DNA of 64,000 bases from Kitasatospora aureofaciens (GCA_000720845.1 JODU01000001.1:186001-250000), one strand, 5' to 3'; numbered from the stretch's first letter, positions 16,942 through 25,008 are shown. Translations and numbers: made by a program. Notes: generated by a model not told the origin, from the sequence alone.

Positions 16942-16964
16942 GTACCAAGAGTAGTCCATGTACC
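16939..16964 (-). promoter_or_regulatory. Probable VapBC autoregulatory operator
   Basis: CATGTACC occurs at 16939-16946 and again at 16957-16964, 18 bp apart, flanking the -10 box. The first copy overlaps the antitoxin start codon. This is the usual arrangement for RHH antitoxin self-repression. Confidence 0.5.
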
Positions 16965-17271
16965 GGATTGACACACGCAGGTGCCTAGTTCTTCGGATCA
17001 TCGGATGCTGGCCGCGCCCACCGAGCCGAGGCGAGGGCCCGGCAGCCATGTGCGACCGCGACTGCCGCGCTCAGCCACTCTGCGCATCCCCAAGCCCGCA
17101 CACCGAGCAATCCACATCAGCGAAGTGGTCGTCCGCATCGCAGTGTCGTGCCCACGGTGTGCCCTTCAGAGCGGACACCTACGGTCAACAGCAGTGCCAC
17201 AGGACACCCACGCCTACCGCAGCACATTGGATCCACGCAGGTCAGCAGCTCCACGGCGCACAAGCGCCGTC
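16965..17271. other. Right end of the island, no gene seen
   Basis: About 300 nt between the VapBC operator and attR. The coding signal is absent on both strands and no integrase fragment is recognisable. A 6-bp hairpin-like GGCGCACAAGCGCC lies at about 17255-17268, next to attR. Confidence 0.5.
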
Positions 17272-17319
17272 GCTTCCCAAGCTGAGAGCGCGAGTTCGAT
17301 TCTCGTCACCCGCTCCATG
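17272..17319 (+). repeat. attR: displaced 3' end of tRNA-Gly
   Basis: An exact 48-bp copy of 12642-12689. It holds the anticodon loop, variable loop, T arm, acceptor 3' strand and CCA, but has no D arm or 5' acceptor strand in front of it, so it is not a functional tRNA. It marks the right boundary of the island. Confidence 0.93.
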
Positions 17320-17321
17320 CG

Positions 17322-17350
17322 AAACCCCCCGGTCATCGACCCGGGGGTTT
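17322..17350 (+). terminator. Original tRNA-Gly terminator
   Basis: AAACCCCC and GGGGGTTT form a stem extended by GG/CC with one bulged C and a 7-nt loop, directly after attR. Before integration this would have terminated the native tRNA-Gly transcript. Confidence 0.8.
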
Positions 17351-17405
17351 CTTGTCGTCTAGGCCAATCGCAGGGCGGCGTGCCCTCCTCTGCGGAGGTG
17401 CATCA

Positions 17406-17603
17406 ATGACTCGCACCGTAATCGATCTCGATGATCAGCTGGTCGCCGACGTGGCCAAGGCCCTCGGCACCAGCACCAAGAAGGAGACGGTGAACACCGC
17501 CCTGCGCGAGGTGCTGGAGAACCGGCGGCGGGCTCTTGCCCTCACCCGCCTGCGGGCAGCGGCGGCCGAGGGCGCCTTCGATCTCGATCTCCTCGAGGAC
17601 TAG
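17406..17603 (+). CDS. VapB-type antitoxin (second pair)
   Basis: A 65-aa antitoxin of the VapB family (type II VapB / DUF2191-like). The N-terminus TRTVIDLDDQLVADVAKALG is the RHH strand and first helix, followed by TKKETVNTALREVLENRRR; the C-terminal tail ends in acidic residues that contact the PIN toxin. GGAGGTG lies 7 nt before the ATG. The gene starts 56 nt beyond the tRNA terminator, outside the island boundary, and is followed by its toxin 14 nt downstream. Confidence 0.88.
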   Translation: MTRTVIDLDDQLVADVAKALGTSTKKETVNTALREVLENRRRALALTRLRAAAAEGAFDLDLLED

Positions 17604-17617
17604 GGAAACTACCGTCG

Positions 17618-18040
17618 GTGAACGCCGCTCAGTTCCTGATCGACACCAGCGCACTCGCCCGGATGCTGCGCGGCGACGCCGAGCAACACGGCTGGGACCA
17701 GGCGGCGGCAGCCGGGCTCATCGCCACGTGCCCCATCACCGAGCTGGAGTTCTGCTACAGCGCGCGTTGCGCCGCCGCCCGTGCCCAAGGCATCGAGGAC
17801 CTGCGTCTGCTCTTCGGTTGGGTGCCGGTCGACGACCGCGCCTACGACCGCGCCTGGCAGGTCCAGGACATCCTCACCCAGCGCGGACAGCACCGCAGTG
17901 CCGGAGCCGTCGACCTCGTGGTGGCGGCGACGGCCGAGTTGCAGGGACTGACCCTCCTCCACCGCGACCGGGACTTCGAATGCATCGCCGCCGTCACGGG
18001 CCAGGCGCTCCAGTGGTACGGGCCAGAACCCGGCAACTGA
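17618..18040 (+). CDS. VapC-type PIN-domain toxin (second pair)
   Basis: A 140-aa PIN-domain ribonuclease. Active-site acids are seen in FLIDTSAL (Asp9), ITELEFCYSA (Glu), GAVDLVVAATAEL (Asp) and LHRDRDFE (Asp). The start is GTG at 17618 with only a weak ribosome site, consistent with coupling to the antitoxin just upstream. It differs clearly in sequence from the island VapC, so the two pairs are not recent duplicates. It may belong to a further, older insertion at the same tRNA. Confidence 0.87.
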   Translation: MNAAQFLIDTSALARMLRGDAEQHGWDQAAAAGLIATCPITELEFCYSARCAAARAQGIEDLRLLFGWVPVDDRAYDRAWQVQDILTQRGQHRSAGAVDLVVAATAELQGLTLLHRDRDFECIAAVTGQALQWYGPEPGN

Positions 18041-18500
18041 ACCCAGGGGTCCGGGCGTTCGGCTGTTCCGTGAAAGCCTCGGCCACCGGCCTGTGGTGAC
18101 CGAGGGGCTGGGACAGGGAATCGGCGCATGCGCGAAGGTGCTCCCCGACTGAGTTCCCGTCTCTCCCGGAGATGGGTCCGCTTCACCGCGCTGGTGGCGT
18201 CCACCCGGAGCGGGTCCGCATCGCAGGAGCCCTTCCGCCCATCTCCGTCCTGAGTTCTGTGGCCGCCGCTGTCCCGGACGAGTCTCCGGGCCGCCCCCGG
18301 ACAGGCCGGGGGCGCAACCATTGCCTCCGGAGCTGGAACCCCCGGAAGCCGGCCGCGCGCCAGAGACCCTGGCCGCGAGCACTGACAACGGGCCCAACGG
18401 CGCCGGCCGTCGGCTGTGGCGGGCCCGGCCGGGCTCCCCCGAGTCGTCGACCCGGGGGTTCTCTGTTGCGCCGGGCCCACGGGGGACTCGAGGTGGTGGC
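18041..18500. other. Intergenic region without a recognised gene
   Basis: About 460 nt between the second vapC and the crotonase gene, which converge here. Frames are open but lack a recognisable product. A short stem-loop at 18436-18458 lies at its right end. Confidence 0.55.
18436..18458 (-). terminator. Terminator-like hairpin downstream of the crotonase gene
   Basis: CCCCCG and CGGGGG form the outer 6 bp, followed by a mismatch and 3 more pairs. It lies about 43 nt past the crotonase stop and its right side resembles the tRNA-Gly terminator at 17322-17350. Confidence 0.5.
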
Positions 18501-19172
18501 TCAGCCGAGTGGGTTCGTCGTGTCGCGCAGGGTGGCCAGGGCCGGGGCGTACATGCGGGACTTGATGGTGCCGACGGTGTCGCCGGCCTTGTTCACCTGT
18601 GCCTGGGCGATCTCGATCGCGGTGGAGCGCACGGCGTCCTCGGCGACGGCCCGGTCGACGATGCCGGCGGCCGCGGCGTCGGTGCCGCCGTAGCGGCGGG
18701 CGGTGAGCATGGCCTCGTGCGCGGTCCGCGGCGCCAGCCGGGACTGGATGAGGGCGGCCATGCCGGGGGTGAAGGGGATGTTGATGTCCGCTTCGGGCAG
18801 GCACCAGTAGCCGCGGTCGGCGCGCATGACGCGGAAGTCGTGGGCCAGGGAGAACATCGCGCCGGCGGCGAAGGTGTGCCCCTGCAGCGCGGCCACCGTG
18901 ATGACCGGCAGGGACAGCATCCGGGCGAACAGCCCGTGGACGGAGACGACGTACTGCTGGTGCTGGTCGGCGTGGGCGAACAGCCAGTCCAGGTCGAGTC
19001 CGTTGGAGTAGAACTTGCCGGTGGCGGCGGTGACCAGGGCGCGGGGGCCTTCCGCCTTCTCCACCTCGTCGAGCGCGGCGCTGACGGAGGTGAGCCAGTC
19101 GGGGTGGAAGCGGTTCTCGCCGTCTCCGAGGTCGAGGACGAAGACGTTGTCCTGACGGTCGAGCGTGGGCAT
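18501..19172 (-). CDS. Enoyl-CoA hydratase/isomerase family (crotonase) protein
   Basis: A 223-aa crotonase-fold enzyme, most like delta3,delta2-enoyl-CoA isomerases. The oxyanion-hole segment is GHTFAAGAMFSLAHD, and LPEADINIPFTPGM has the position of the catalytic-acid loop. It is shorter than typical 260-aa hydratases because the C-terminal helices are reduced. It would act in fatty-acid beta-oxidation in the cytoplasm. The ATG at 19172 has a GAAGGAG site upstream. A TetR regulator gene lies just upstream on the same strand and may control it. Confidence 0.82.
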   Translation of the reverse strand: MPTLDRQDNVFVLDLGDGENRFHPDWLTSVSAALDEVEKAEGPRALVTAATGKFYSNGLDLDWLFAHADQHQQYVVSVHGLFARMLSLPVITVAALQGHTFAAGAMFSLAHDFRVMRADRGYWCLPEADINIPFTPGMAALIQSRLAPRTAHEAMLTARRYGGTDAAAAGIVDRAVAEDAVRSTAIEIAQAQVNKAGDTVGTIKSRMYAPALATLRDTTNPLG

Positions 19173-19226
19173 GGCGACTCCTTCGAGGTTCAGAGGTACG
19201 CGGTGAAGCGGCTGGACGGCTGCGGG

Positions 19227-19838
19227 TTACGGCCGGGGGCCGGAGCCGGCACCGGGACGGTCACGCAGGGCGTGGCGGAGCAGGTCGTGGATCTCGGCGG
19301 CGGCCGCGTCGATCGGGGCGGTGCTCTGCTCGGCGCGGCACATGATCACCGCGCCTTCGACCGCGGCGATGACGAAGGCGCCGAGTCGGCGGCTGCGCTC
19401 CTCGGCCAGGCCGTGCCGCAGGAAGAGGGCCGCGAGGGCTTCCTGCCAGCGGGCGAAGACGGCGGCGGCGGAGCGGGCCAGCTGGGGTGCCTCGTCGTTC
19501 GCCTCGACGGCCACCGCCACGATCGGGCAGCCGGCTCTGAAGCCGCTCTCCACCAGTCGGTCGCGCCACAGCGCGAAGAACGCGTCGACGGCCTCCACCG
19601 GATCGTCGGCCTGCATGGCGGCGTCAACCAGGCCCGCGATGAAGTCCCCCGCCAGCGCCACGGCCTCGTCGATGAGCTGGGTGCGCCCGCCGGGGAAGTG
19701 GTGGTACACCGAGCCCCGGGGGGCTCCGCTGTGGGCGAGCACCCGGTCGATGCTGGTCGCGCTCGCGCCGTACTCACGCAGCAGGGCGGCGGCACTGAGG
19801 ATCATCCGGTCACGGCTCTCACTCCTGCGCGGACTCAC
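19227..19838 (-). CDS. TetR-family transcriptional regulator (LmrA/YxaF type)
   Basis: A 203-aa repressor. The N-terminal HTH is at residues 8-55 (ATSIDRVLAHSGAPRGSVYHHFPGG), with the ligand domain behind it containing a FRAGCPIVAVAVEA segment typical of the LmrA/YxaF subgroup. It starts at a GTG. A 20-bp palindrome lies 43 nt upstream, suitable for autoregulation. It precedes the crotonase gene by 54 nt, so both may be one transcript and the ligand may be an acyl-CoA or a toxic lipophile; this is inference. Confidence 0.88.
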   Translation of the reverse strand: MSPRRSESRDRMILSAAALLREYGASATSIDRVLAHSGAPRGSVYHHFPGGRTQLIDEAVALAGDFIAGLVDAAMQADDPVEAVDAFFALWRDRLVESGFRAGCPIVAVAVEANDEAPQLARSAAAVFARWQEALAALFLRHGLAEERSRRLGAFVIAAVEGAVIMCRAEQSTAPIDAAAAEIHDLLRHALRDRPGAGSGPRP

Positions 19839-19880
19839 CCGCCCACCACCCTCCCGGCGACGGTGCCGACCGGGACCGGC

Positions 19881-19900
19881 AAGCTACCTGCGGGTAACTT
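19881..19900. promoter_or_regulatory. Probable TetR operator
   Basis: AAGCTACC-TGCG-GGTAACTT is a 20-bp inverted repeat with one mismatch between arms. It lies between the TetR gene and the divergent phosphatase gene and can control both promoters. Confidence 0.65.
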
Positions 19901-20041
19901 AGGGGATATGCCATAGACCATGCAAGAGGTCCGGCAGGCTCGTGGGGCCGTGCCCGTGCGGTGTGCGCCGACTGCCCCGTCGCCCTGCGAGCGGGACCGC
20001 GTCGGAGCACCATCGACGGGAAGGCAGCCTCTGGAGGGTCC

Positions 20042-21769
20042 GTGCGCGATGCGGTGGGTGACGGCGTGGGGCCGTGGGCGGCGGACGAGCCGGGTTTCTG
20101 GCGGCAGGTCGTCGAGCGGCTGGGCACGGCGGTGCTGGTGCTGGACGCGGCCGGGCGGGTGATCGCCGCGAACCCGGCGGCCGAGCGGCTGCTGGGCCGC
20201 ACCACCGCGGCGATACGGGGCGCCGACGCACACGATCTGCTGCACCGGGACGCGGACGGCAACAGGGTCCCGCGTGACCGCTGCCCACTGCTCCACGCAC
20301 TGGCCGAGGGGAAGGGGACGCGCGGGGAGGGTGGCACCTATCTGCGGGGGGACGGGCGCCTGCTGGCCGTCTCCTGGTCCTCGTATCCCTTGACGGAGGA
20401 CGGCTCCACGAAGGGCGTGGCGCTGCTGTTCACGGACGCCACCGGGGACCACCGCGTCCACCGGGAGCGAACGGCGCGCACGCGCGCCCTGGAGGACCTC
20501 AACGAGCGGCTGTCCCTGGTCGCGGAGATCACGGACGTCCTGGGGCAGACCCTGGAGACCGACGAGGCGCTGGCCCGCCTGGTGCGCCTGCTGGTCCCCC
20601 GTCTCGCCGACTGGGCGGCGGTGGACCTGCGGACCGCTTCCGGCGAGGTCCACCGGGTGGCGGTGACCGGTCCGCAGGGACGGGACGCCGGATTCCAGGG
20701 CCGGCGCGCACCCGCCCCGGAGGAGGCCGGTGAGGGGGCGGACTCACCCCTGGGCCGGGCGCTGACCGGTGGTGAACCCGTACTCCAGGAGCGGGTGGCA
20801 CCCCTCGTCCCGGCCGCCGGACACTCTCCTCTTGCGGCTCTCCACAGCGGCTTCCTGGCGGCGGTGGGCGCGAGTTCCGCCGTCACGGTGCCGCTCGGCA
20901 CCCGGGACCGGATCACCGGGGCGCTGACGGTGGTGCGCACCGACCCGGCGCATCCCTTCGACGAGGGCGACCTGGCGGCCGTGAGTGACGTCGGTCGCCG
21001 GGTCGGCGTGGTCGTCGACAACACCCGCCGCTACGGCCGTCAGCGTGCCGTCGCCGAGGCCATGCAGCGCAACCTGCTCGCCCCGCTGCCCCGGCCCGGC
21101 CACCTCCGGCTGGCCGCCCGCTACCAGCCCGCGCCCGCGGGCTCGCAGGTCGGCGGGGACTGGTACGACGCCTTCATGCTGAAGGACGGCGCGCTCGCCC
21201 TGGTCATCGGCGACGTCGTGGGCCACGATCTGACCGCGGCGGCCGGCATGGCCCAACTGCACGGCATCCTGCGTTCACTGGCCTGGGACCACACGGGACC
21301 GCCCGGCGCCGTCGTCGACCGCCTCGACGCCGCCATGCCGGTGATCACCACCGTCCCGTTGGCCACGCTGATCCTCGCCCGCGTCGAGGGCGATCCGGAC
21401 ACGGGACCGTGGACGCTCCGCTGGACCAGCGCGGGGCACCCGCCTCCGCTGCTCCTCTCCCCGGACGGCACCGCGTGCTATCTGGAAGCCGGCCAGGGAC
21501 TGCTCCTCGGCACCGGCCCCGTCGGCGGCGCGGGCCGGCCGGACGCCACACATCCCCTGGCGCCCGGCTCCACCCTGCTGCTGTACACCGACGGGCTCGT
21601 CGAGACGCCGGGCAGCGACCTCGACACGGGCCTGGACCGGCTGCGCCGGCACGCCCTCGCGCTCGCCGACGAACCGCTGGACAGGCTGTGTTCAGACGTG
21701 CTCGCCCACCTGCCGCCCGGCAGCACCGACGACGTGGCCCTGCTCGCCCTGCGGGTACCGCCGGCGTGA
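20042..21769 (+). CDS. PAS-GAF-SpoIIE/RsbU-type PP2C serine phosphatase
   Basis: A 575-aa cytoplasmic phosphatase that would dephosphorylate an anti-sigma-factor antagonist in a stress-sigma partner-switch. Domains in order: PAS at about 15-125 (LVLDAAGRVIAANPAAERLL), GAF at about 165-345, and the PP2C/SpoIIE domain at about 355-575 with GGDWYDAF, GDVVGHDLTAA, TSAGHPPPLLL, LLYTDGLVE and STDDVALL. The metal-binding Asp residues are present. The GTG at 20042 has GGAGGG 4 nt upstream. Streptomyces genomes carry dozens of such phosphatases. It is upstream of a desaturase/DUF5994 cluster, which might be its stress regulon. Confidence 0.9.
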   Translation: MRDAVGDGVGPWAADEPGFWRQVVERLGTAVLVLDAAGRVIAANPAAERLLGRTTAAIRGADAHDLLHRDADGNRVPRDRCPLLHALAEGKGTRGEGGTYLRGDGRLLAVSWSSYPLTEDGSTKGVALLFTDATGDHRVHRERTARTRALEDLNERLSLVAEITDVLGQTLETDEALARLVRLLVPRLADWAAVDLRTASGEVHRVAVTGPQGRDAGFQGRRAPAPEEAGEGADSPLGRALTGGEPVLQERVAPLVPAAGHSPLAALHSGFLAAVGASSAVTVPLGTRDRITGALTVVRTDPAHPFDEGDLAAVSDVGRRVGVVVDNTRRYGRQRAVAEAMQRNLLAPLPRPGHLRLAARYQPAPAGSQVGGDWYDAFMLKDGALALVIGDVVGHDLTAAAGMAQLHGILRSLAWDHTGPPGAVVDRLDAAMPVITTVPLATLILARVEGDPDTGPWTLRWTSAGHPPPLLLSPDGTACYLEAGQGLLLGTGPVGGAGRPDATHPLAPGSTLLLYTDGLVETPGSDLDTGLDRLRRHALALADEPLDRLCSDVLAHLPPGSTDDVALLALRVPPA

Positions 21770-21830
21770 GACGTGGTGGCGGTCGGCCCGGGCCGGTGCG
21801 GCAGGGGCGACCGCCGACCGCCGCGCCCGT

Positions 21831-21866
21831 GGCGGCGATGGCGGCGATGGCGGCGATGGCGGCGAT
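21831..21866 (+). repeat. Four tandem copies of GGCGGCGAT
   Basis: A perfect 9-bp microsatellite-like repeat, four units, in the intergenic region after the phosphatase gene. Its length is a multiple of three, but no real gene crosses it. Confidence 0.9.
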
Positions 21867-22210
21867 GACCAACCGTCACGCCGCCTTTACGCACCGAGGA
21901 GTAGGCTGACGAGACCGAGGGCATCAGGCACGCCGGTGGCGGACCGGCTCCACCCCCGGCATCCACCCGGCGTTCATCACGCGGGAGGGGCTCCCCCTTC
22001 ACCCCGCACACGCCCGTCGGCTCCTTCGCCCGAACTCACGGCGGTCGTCGCCGCTTTCCTCCGGCAAGAGCGGCAAGAGCGGCCGGACACGACTTCCCGC
22101 ACCCGTACCCACCGGTCACGTCCGGCGCTGCCCCGGCAGGTCCGGGCAGGCCGCCGGCCGCTGCGCCCTGCCGTACCGGCAGGCAACCCACCTCGTCAGA
22201 GAGAATCCAC
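21867..22210. other. Long leader region before the first DUF5994 gene
   Basis: About 340 nt without a gene. It contains the 48-bp block at 21894-21941 that recurs before another DUF5994 gene, and otherwise nothing recognisable. The distance suggests a long 5' untranslated leader or an upstream promoter. Confidence 0.5.
21894..21941 (+). promoter_or_regulatory. Shared upstream block, copy 1 (GAGGAGTAG motif)
   Basis: CGAGGAGTAGGCTGACGAG and the following CGAGGGC and CGCCGG segments align with 24961-25008, which also precedes a DUF5994 gene. The common GAGGAGTA core resembles stress-sigma -10 elements (GGGTA type). No experiment is implied. Confidence 0.5.
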
Positions 22211-22726
22211 GTGATCACGACAGCCGCACCCGCGCCGTCCGCCCCTCCCCTCCCCCTTCCCCTCGTCCGTCTGCGTCTCGCGCCCCACGGCGCGCTGCCG
22301 CGCCGGATCGACGGCGTGTGGTGGCCGCACTCCCGCGACCTTCTGACGCAGCTCCCGAAGATGCTCGCCGCGCTGCCGAGCGCGTGGGGCGACATCGCCG
22401 GTGTCACCGTGGACGCCGCGGCCTGGTCGGCGGCACCGGGGCGCATGTTCGTCGCCAACCAGGTCGTACGCCTGCACAAGGCCCCCGCCTCGCCGCACGC
22501 CCCGGACCGGGTCGTCCTGATCTCCCCGGGGCTCGGCCGCTGGGACCTTCAGGTGATCCCGCCGGATGCGACGGAGGAGGCCGCCACTCTCCTCACGGCC
22601 GCCGCCCTGGACGACCGGCGGTTGGGCGTCGACGGAGCGGCCCGGCGCCCGTCCCCGACGGTGGCGGCAGGTCTGCGCGCCCGTGTGGGACCCGCCGGGC
22701 CGGGAACCCGTGCCCCTCGGTGGTAG
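22211..22726 (+). CDS. DUF5994 family protein, paralogue 1
   Basis: A 171-aa protein of unknown function. The family pattern is visible: RLAPHGALPRRIDGVWWPHS at 22-41, then DLLTQLP, a GDIAGVTV strand, and GRWDLQVIPP near 113-122 followed by an Ala-rich helix. No signal peptide or membrane helix. It starts at GTG 22211 with a weak purine-rich site. Three further DUF5994 genes lie within 4 kb. Family members are restricted to actinobacteria, often near stress genes; the molecular role is not known. Confidence 0.75.
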   Translation: MITTAAPAPSAPPLPLPLVRLRLAPHGALPRRIDGVWWPHSRDLLTQLPKMLAALPSAWGDIAGVTVDAAAWSAAPGRMFVANQVVRLHKAPASPHAPDRVVLISPGLGRWDLQVIPPDATEEAATLLTAAALDDRRLGVDGAARRPSPTVAAGLRARVGPAGPGTRAPRW

Positions 22727-22831
22727 GAGCCGCCGCGGGTCCGTCCGGGTCTACGCCCGCTTCCCGCGCCCAACTCGCCCCGGGGCCGGTCCGAGTCGTC
22801 CGCCCGCTTCACAGAGAAGAGTCTCGTCCTC

Positions 22832-23875
22832 ATGACCATGGCCACCACCACCTCCGGCGCGCGTTCCGGCAGTCCAGGCAGCGACTTCGCCCAGTTGTCG
22901 AAGAAGATCGCGGATGCCGGGCTGATGGGCCGCCGCCCCGGCTACTACACGTTACGGATCACCGCGGTGACGGGGCTCTACGCCACCGGATGGGCCGCGT
23001 TCGTCCTCGTCGGCGCCTCGTGGTGGACCCTGGCGATCGCCGCCTTCCTGGCCGTCATGTACGGCCAAGTCGCCCTGGTCGCCCATGACATGGCGCACCG
23101 GCAGGTGTTCCGCCGCCGCCGGGCCAGCGAGGTGTCCGGGCGGATCGCCGGGGCGTCGATCGGCATGAGTTACGGCTGGTGGCAGGACAAGCACACCCGT
23201 CACCACGCCAACCCCAACACCGAGGACCTCGACCCCGACATCGGTCCCGACCTGCTCGTCTGGTCCCCGGACCAGGCCCGGGCCGCCACCGGACTGCCCC
23301 GGCTGCTCGGCCGCTGGCAGGCGTTCCTTTTCTTCCCCCTGCTCACGCTGGAGGGCTTCAACCTGCACGTGTCGAGCGGCAGGGCCGTGGCCGACCGCCG
23401 GCTCAAACGCCGGACGGTCGACGGCGCTCTGCTGTTCGGGCACTGCGCGGTCTACCTGACGGCCCTGTTCTGGGTCCTGCCGCCCGGCATGGCGATCGCC
23501 TTCCTCGCCGTCCACCAGTGCCTGTTCGGCGTCTACCTCGGTTCGGCCTTCGCGCCCAACCACAAGGGGATGCCGATCCTGAGGGCCGACGACCGCCCCG
23601 ACTTCCTCCGCCGCCAGGTGCTCACCTCACGCAACGTCAACGGCGGCCGGTTCACCGACCTGGCGCTCGGCGGTCTGAACCACCAGATCGAGCACCACCT
23701 GTTCCCGAGCATGCCCAGCCCCAACCTGCGCAAGGCCCGCGCCATCGTCCGGCGGTACTGCCGGGACCTGGGCGTGGACTACGCGGAGACGGGCTTGGTC
23801 GCCTCCTACCGGCTGGCGCTCACCAGCCTTTACGAGGCCGGCGCCCCGCTCCGGCGGACCCGCGTCCGCGCCTAG
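22832..23875 (+). CDS. Membrane fatty-acid (acyl-CoA) desaturase
   Basis: A 347-aa di-iron desaturase that inserts a cis double bond in acyl chains and so adjusts membrane fluidity. The three histidine boxes are complete: HDMAH (85-89), HTRHH (121-125) and HQIEHH (284-289). Four membrane helices surround them (for example residues 41-80 and about 195-235). It resembles mycobacterial DesA3-type and linoleoyl-CoA desaturases, which need a ferredoxin-type reductase encoded elsewhere. The ATG at 22832 is 106 nt after a DUF5994 gene on the same strand, so they may be cotranscribed. Confidence 0.92.
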   Translation: MTMATTTSGARSGSPGSDFAQLSKKIADAGLMGRRPGYYTLRITAVTGLYATGWAAFVLVGASWWTLAIAAFLAVMYGQVALVAHDMAHRQVFRRRRASEVSGRIAGASIGMSYGWWQDKHTRHHANPNTEDLDPDIGPDLLVWSPDQARAATGLPRLLGRWQAFLFFPLLTLEGFNLHVSSGRAVADRRLKRRTVDGALLFGHCAVYLTALFWVLPPGMAIAFLAVHQCLFGVYLGSAFAPNHKGMPILRADDRPDFLRRQVLTSRNVNGGRFTDLALGGLNHQIEHHLFPSMPSPNLRKARAIVRRYCRDLGVDYAETGLVASYRLALTSLYEAGAPLRRTRVRA

Positions 23876-24186
23876 CGCGCCGACACGTCGTGTACGCCGT
23901 GGATACGACGTCGAGGGCGCAGTCGGCCGCGTCCGCCGTCCCGGCGGCGTGCGACCGGCCCGTCAGCGGTCTTTCCTGCGGTGGTCTTCCCCGCGGTGGC
24001 GGTCTTTCCTTCGGCGCTCTTGCCGTCCGTGGTCTTCCGGTCCGGTGCGACCACACCGCCGCGGTCGTAGTGGAAGGCGGCGCTCCTGCCCCCGTGCAGG
24101 GCGTTCAGCCGGTGGATGAGGAACGCGCCCGCCGCGATCACCGCCAGCAGCACGATCACCGTCACGAAGATGTCCACCGTCCTCAC
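23872..24186 (-). CDS. Small membrane protein with Lys/Thr/Gly-rich tail
   Basis: A 104-aa protein with one N-terminal helix (about residues 5-24, IFVTVIVLLAVIAAGAFLIH) and a disordered, repetitive tail (GKSAEGKTATAGKTTAGKT) ending in a basic patch. The GTG at 24186 overlaps the stop of the upstream DUF5994 gene (GTGA), so translation is coupled; a second GTG at 24177 is possible. No family recognised. Its 3' end overlaps the convergent desaturase stop by 4 nt. Confidence 0.55.
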   Translation of the reverse strand: MRTVDIFVTVIVLLAVIAAGAFLIHRLNALHGGRSAAFHYDRGGVVAPDRKTTDGKSAEGKTATAGKTTAGKTADGPVARRRDGGRGRLRPRRRIHGVHDVSAR

Positions 24187-24773
24187 ATCCTCTCGGGCCG
24201 GTCCGCCGGAGCCTCGGTGACCGGCCGGTCCCACGCGGGGACGACGAGGGCGCCGGCTCCCCGTCCCCCTTCGGACTCCCACACGGCTTCGCCGGTGCGG
24301 TCGGCCTCGGCGATCACCGTCGGACGCGCGGCATCCGCCATCAGCCGGCTCGCGCTCGCGGTCCGGCCCGGGTCGCTCGCGGCGGCCATCAGCCGGGCGG
24401 CCGCGGCCGGAGGCGTCCGCGGCGGGACGACCAGCAGGTTCCAGCGGCCCACGTGGTAGGAGAGCAGCAGGAGTTCGTGCTCGTCCTGCTCGAAGCGGAA
24501 CCAGCCCACCTTCACCACGTGCCCGGCGACCGGCACCTTGCGCGGGACGACCGGCCACTGGGCGGGGTTCACCGTGACCCGGGTGATCCGCCCCCACAGC
24601 GGATCGAGAACGGCCGCCAGGGCGGGCAGTTCGGCGGCGAGATCACGCGAACGCGGCCACCACGCGCCGTCGAGCAGGAGCGGTGCCGAACCTTCGGGAG
24701 CCAGCGACAGACGCACGGGAGACGTGGGACGCCGGTCTTCGTACGTCATCGGAGGGGAGACGGTCGCAGTCAT
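24183..24773 (-). CDS. DUF5994 family protein, paralogue 2
   Basis: A 196-aa cytoplasmic protein with the same core as its neighbours: LLLDGAWWPRSRDLAAELP, GRITRVTVNPAQWPVVPRKV, and GRWNLLVVPP followed by PPAAAARLMAAAS. A C-terminal extension of about 50 residues with a second LMADAARP helix is specific to this copy. ATG at 24773. It is transcribed away from paralogue 3 and is coupled to the small membrane protein gene by a GTGA overlap. Function unknown. Confidence 0.75.
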   Translation of the reverse strand: MTATVSPPMTYEDRRPTSPVRLSLAPEGSAPLLLDGAWWPRSRDLAAELPALAAVLDPLWGRITRVTVNPAQWPVVPRKVPVAGHVVKVGWFRFEQDEHELLLLSYHVGRWNLLVVPPRTPPAAAARLMAAASDPGRTASASRLMADAARPTVIAEADRTGEAVWESEGGRGAGALVVPAWDRPVTEAPADRPERM

Positions 24774-24960
24774 GGGGCGAACCCTGCCCCGGGCGGGCCT
24801 GGGCCGGCCCGGCGTATTCGATCGCCGAGAACGGCACAGGCGCGAGATGTCCGTGCGCGGAGTGTCCCCGGCCCCTCCAGCGTACGCTTCGCGGCGCCCG
24901 GGCGGGCGGTATGCCGGGGCGGTCCGGCCGATGAGGCCGTTGCCCGGTGCCGGGGCGCGT

Positions 24961-25008
24961 CGAGGAGTAGCCTGAGGACGTCGAGGGCTTTCGTGCACCG
25001 GCGCCTCC
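24961..25008 (+). promoter_or_regulatory. Shared upstream block, copy 2 (GAGGAGTAG motif)
   Basis: CGAGGAGTAGCCTGAGGACG with the following CGAGGGC aligns with 21894-21941. It lies 115 nt before DUF5994 paralogue 3. The conserved core suggests a shared promoter or leader element. Confidence 0.5.

Larger units (their letters stand above)
12642..17319 (+). mobile_element. tRNA-Gly-integrated genomic island (about 4.7 kb, no visible integrase)
   Basis: The island lies between a complete tRNA-Gly(CCC) and a displaced copy of its 3' 48 bp. It carries a type-I-like HTH-HsdM-HsdS fusion, a coupled two-helix membrane protein, a gene fragment and a VapBC module. Its coding regions use more A/T at third positions than the neighbours (by eye). 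No integrase, excisionase or replication gene is recognisable, so it is either a decayed element or a passively mobilised one. A diverged copy of the tRNA 3' region at 16197-16231 suggests two successive insertions. Flanking genes dcd and the crotonase are chromosomal. Confidence 0.8.

Noticed and set aside
17272..17319. Apparent second tRNA-Gly gene
   Set aside because: Only the 3' half is present; the D arm and 5' acceptor strand are missing. It is the displaced attachment-site copy.
21831..21866. Functional significance of GGCGGCGAT x4
   Set aside because: Simple repeat in noncoding DNA, most likely replication slippage in GC-rich sequence; no gene or structure depends on it.
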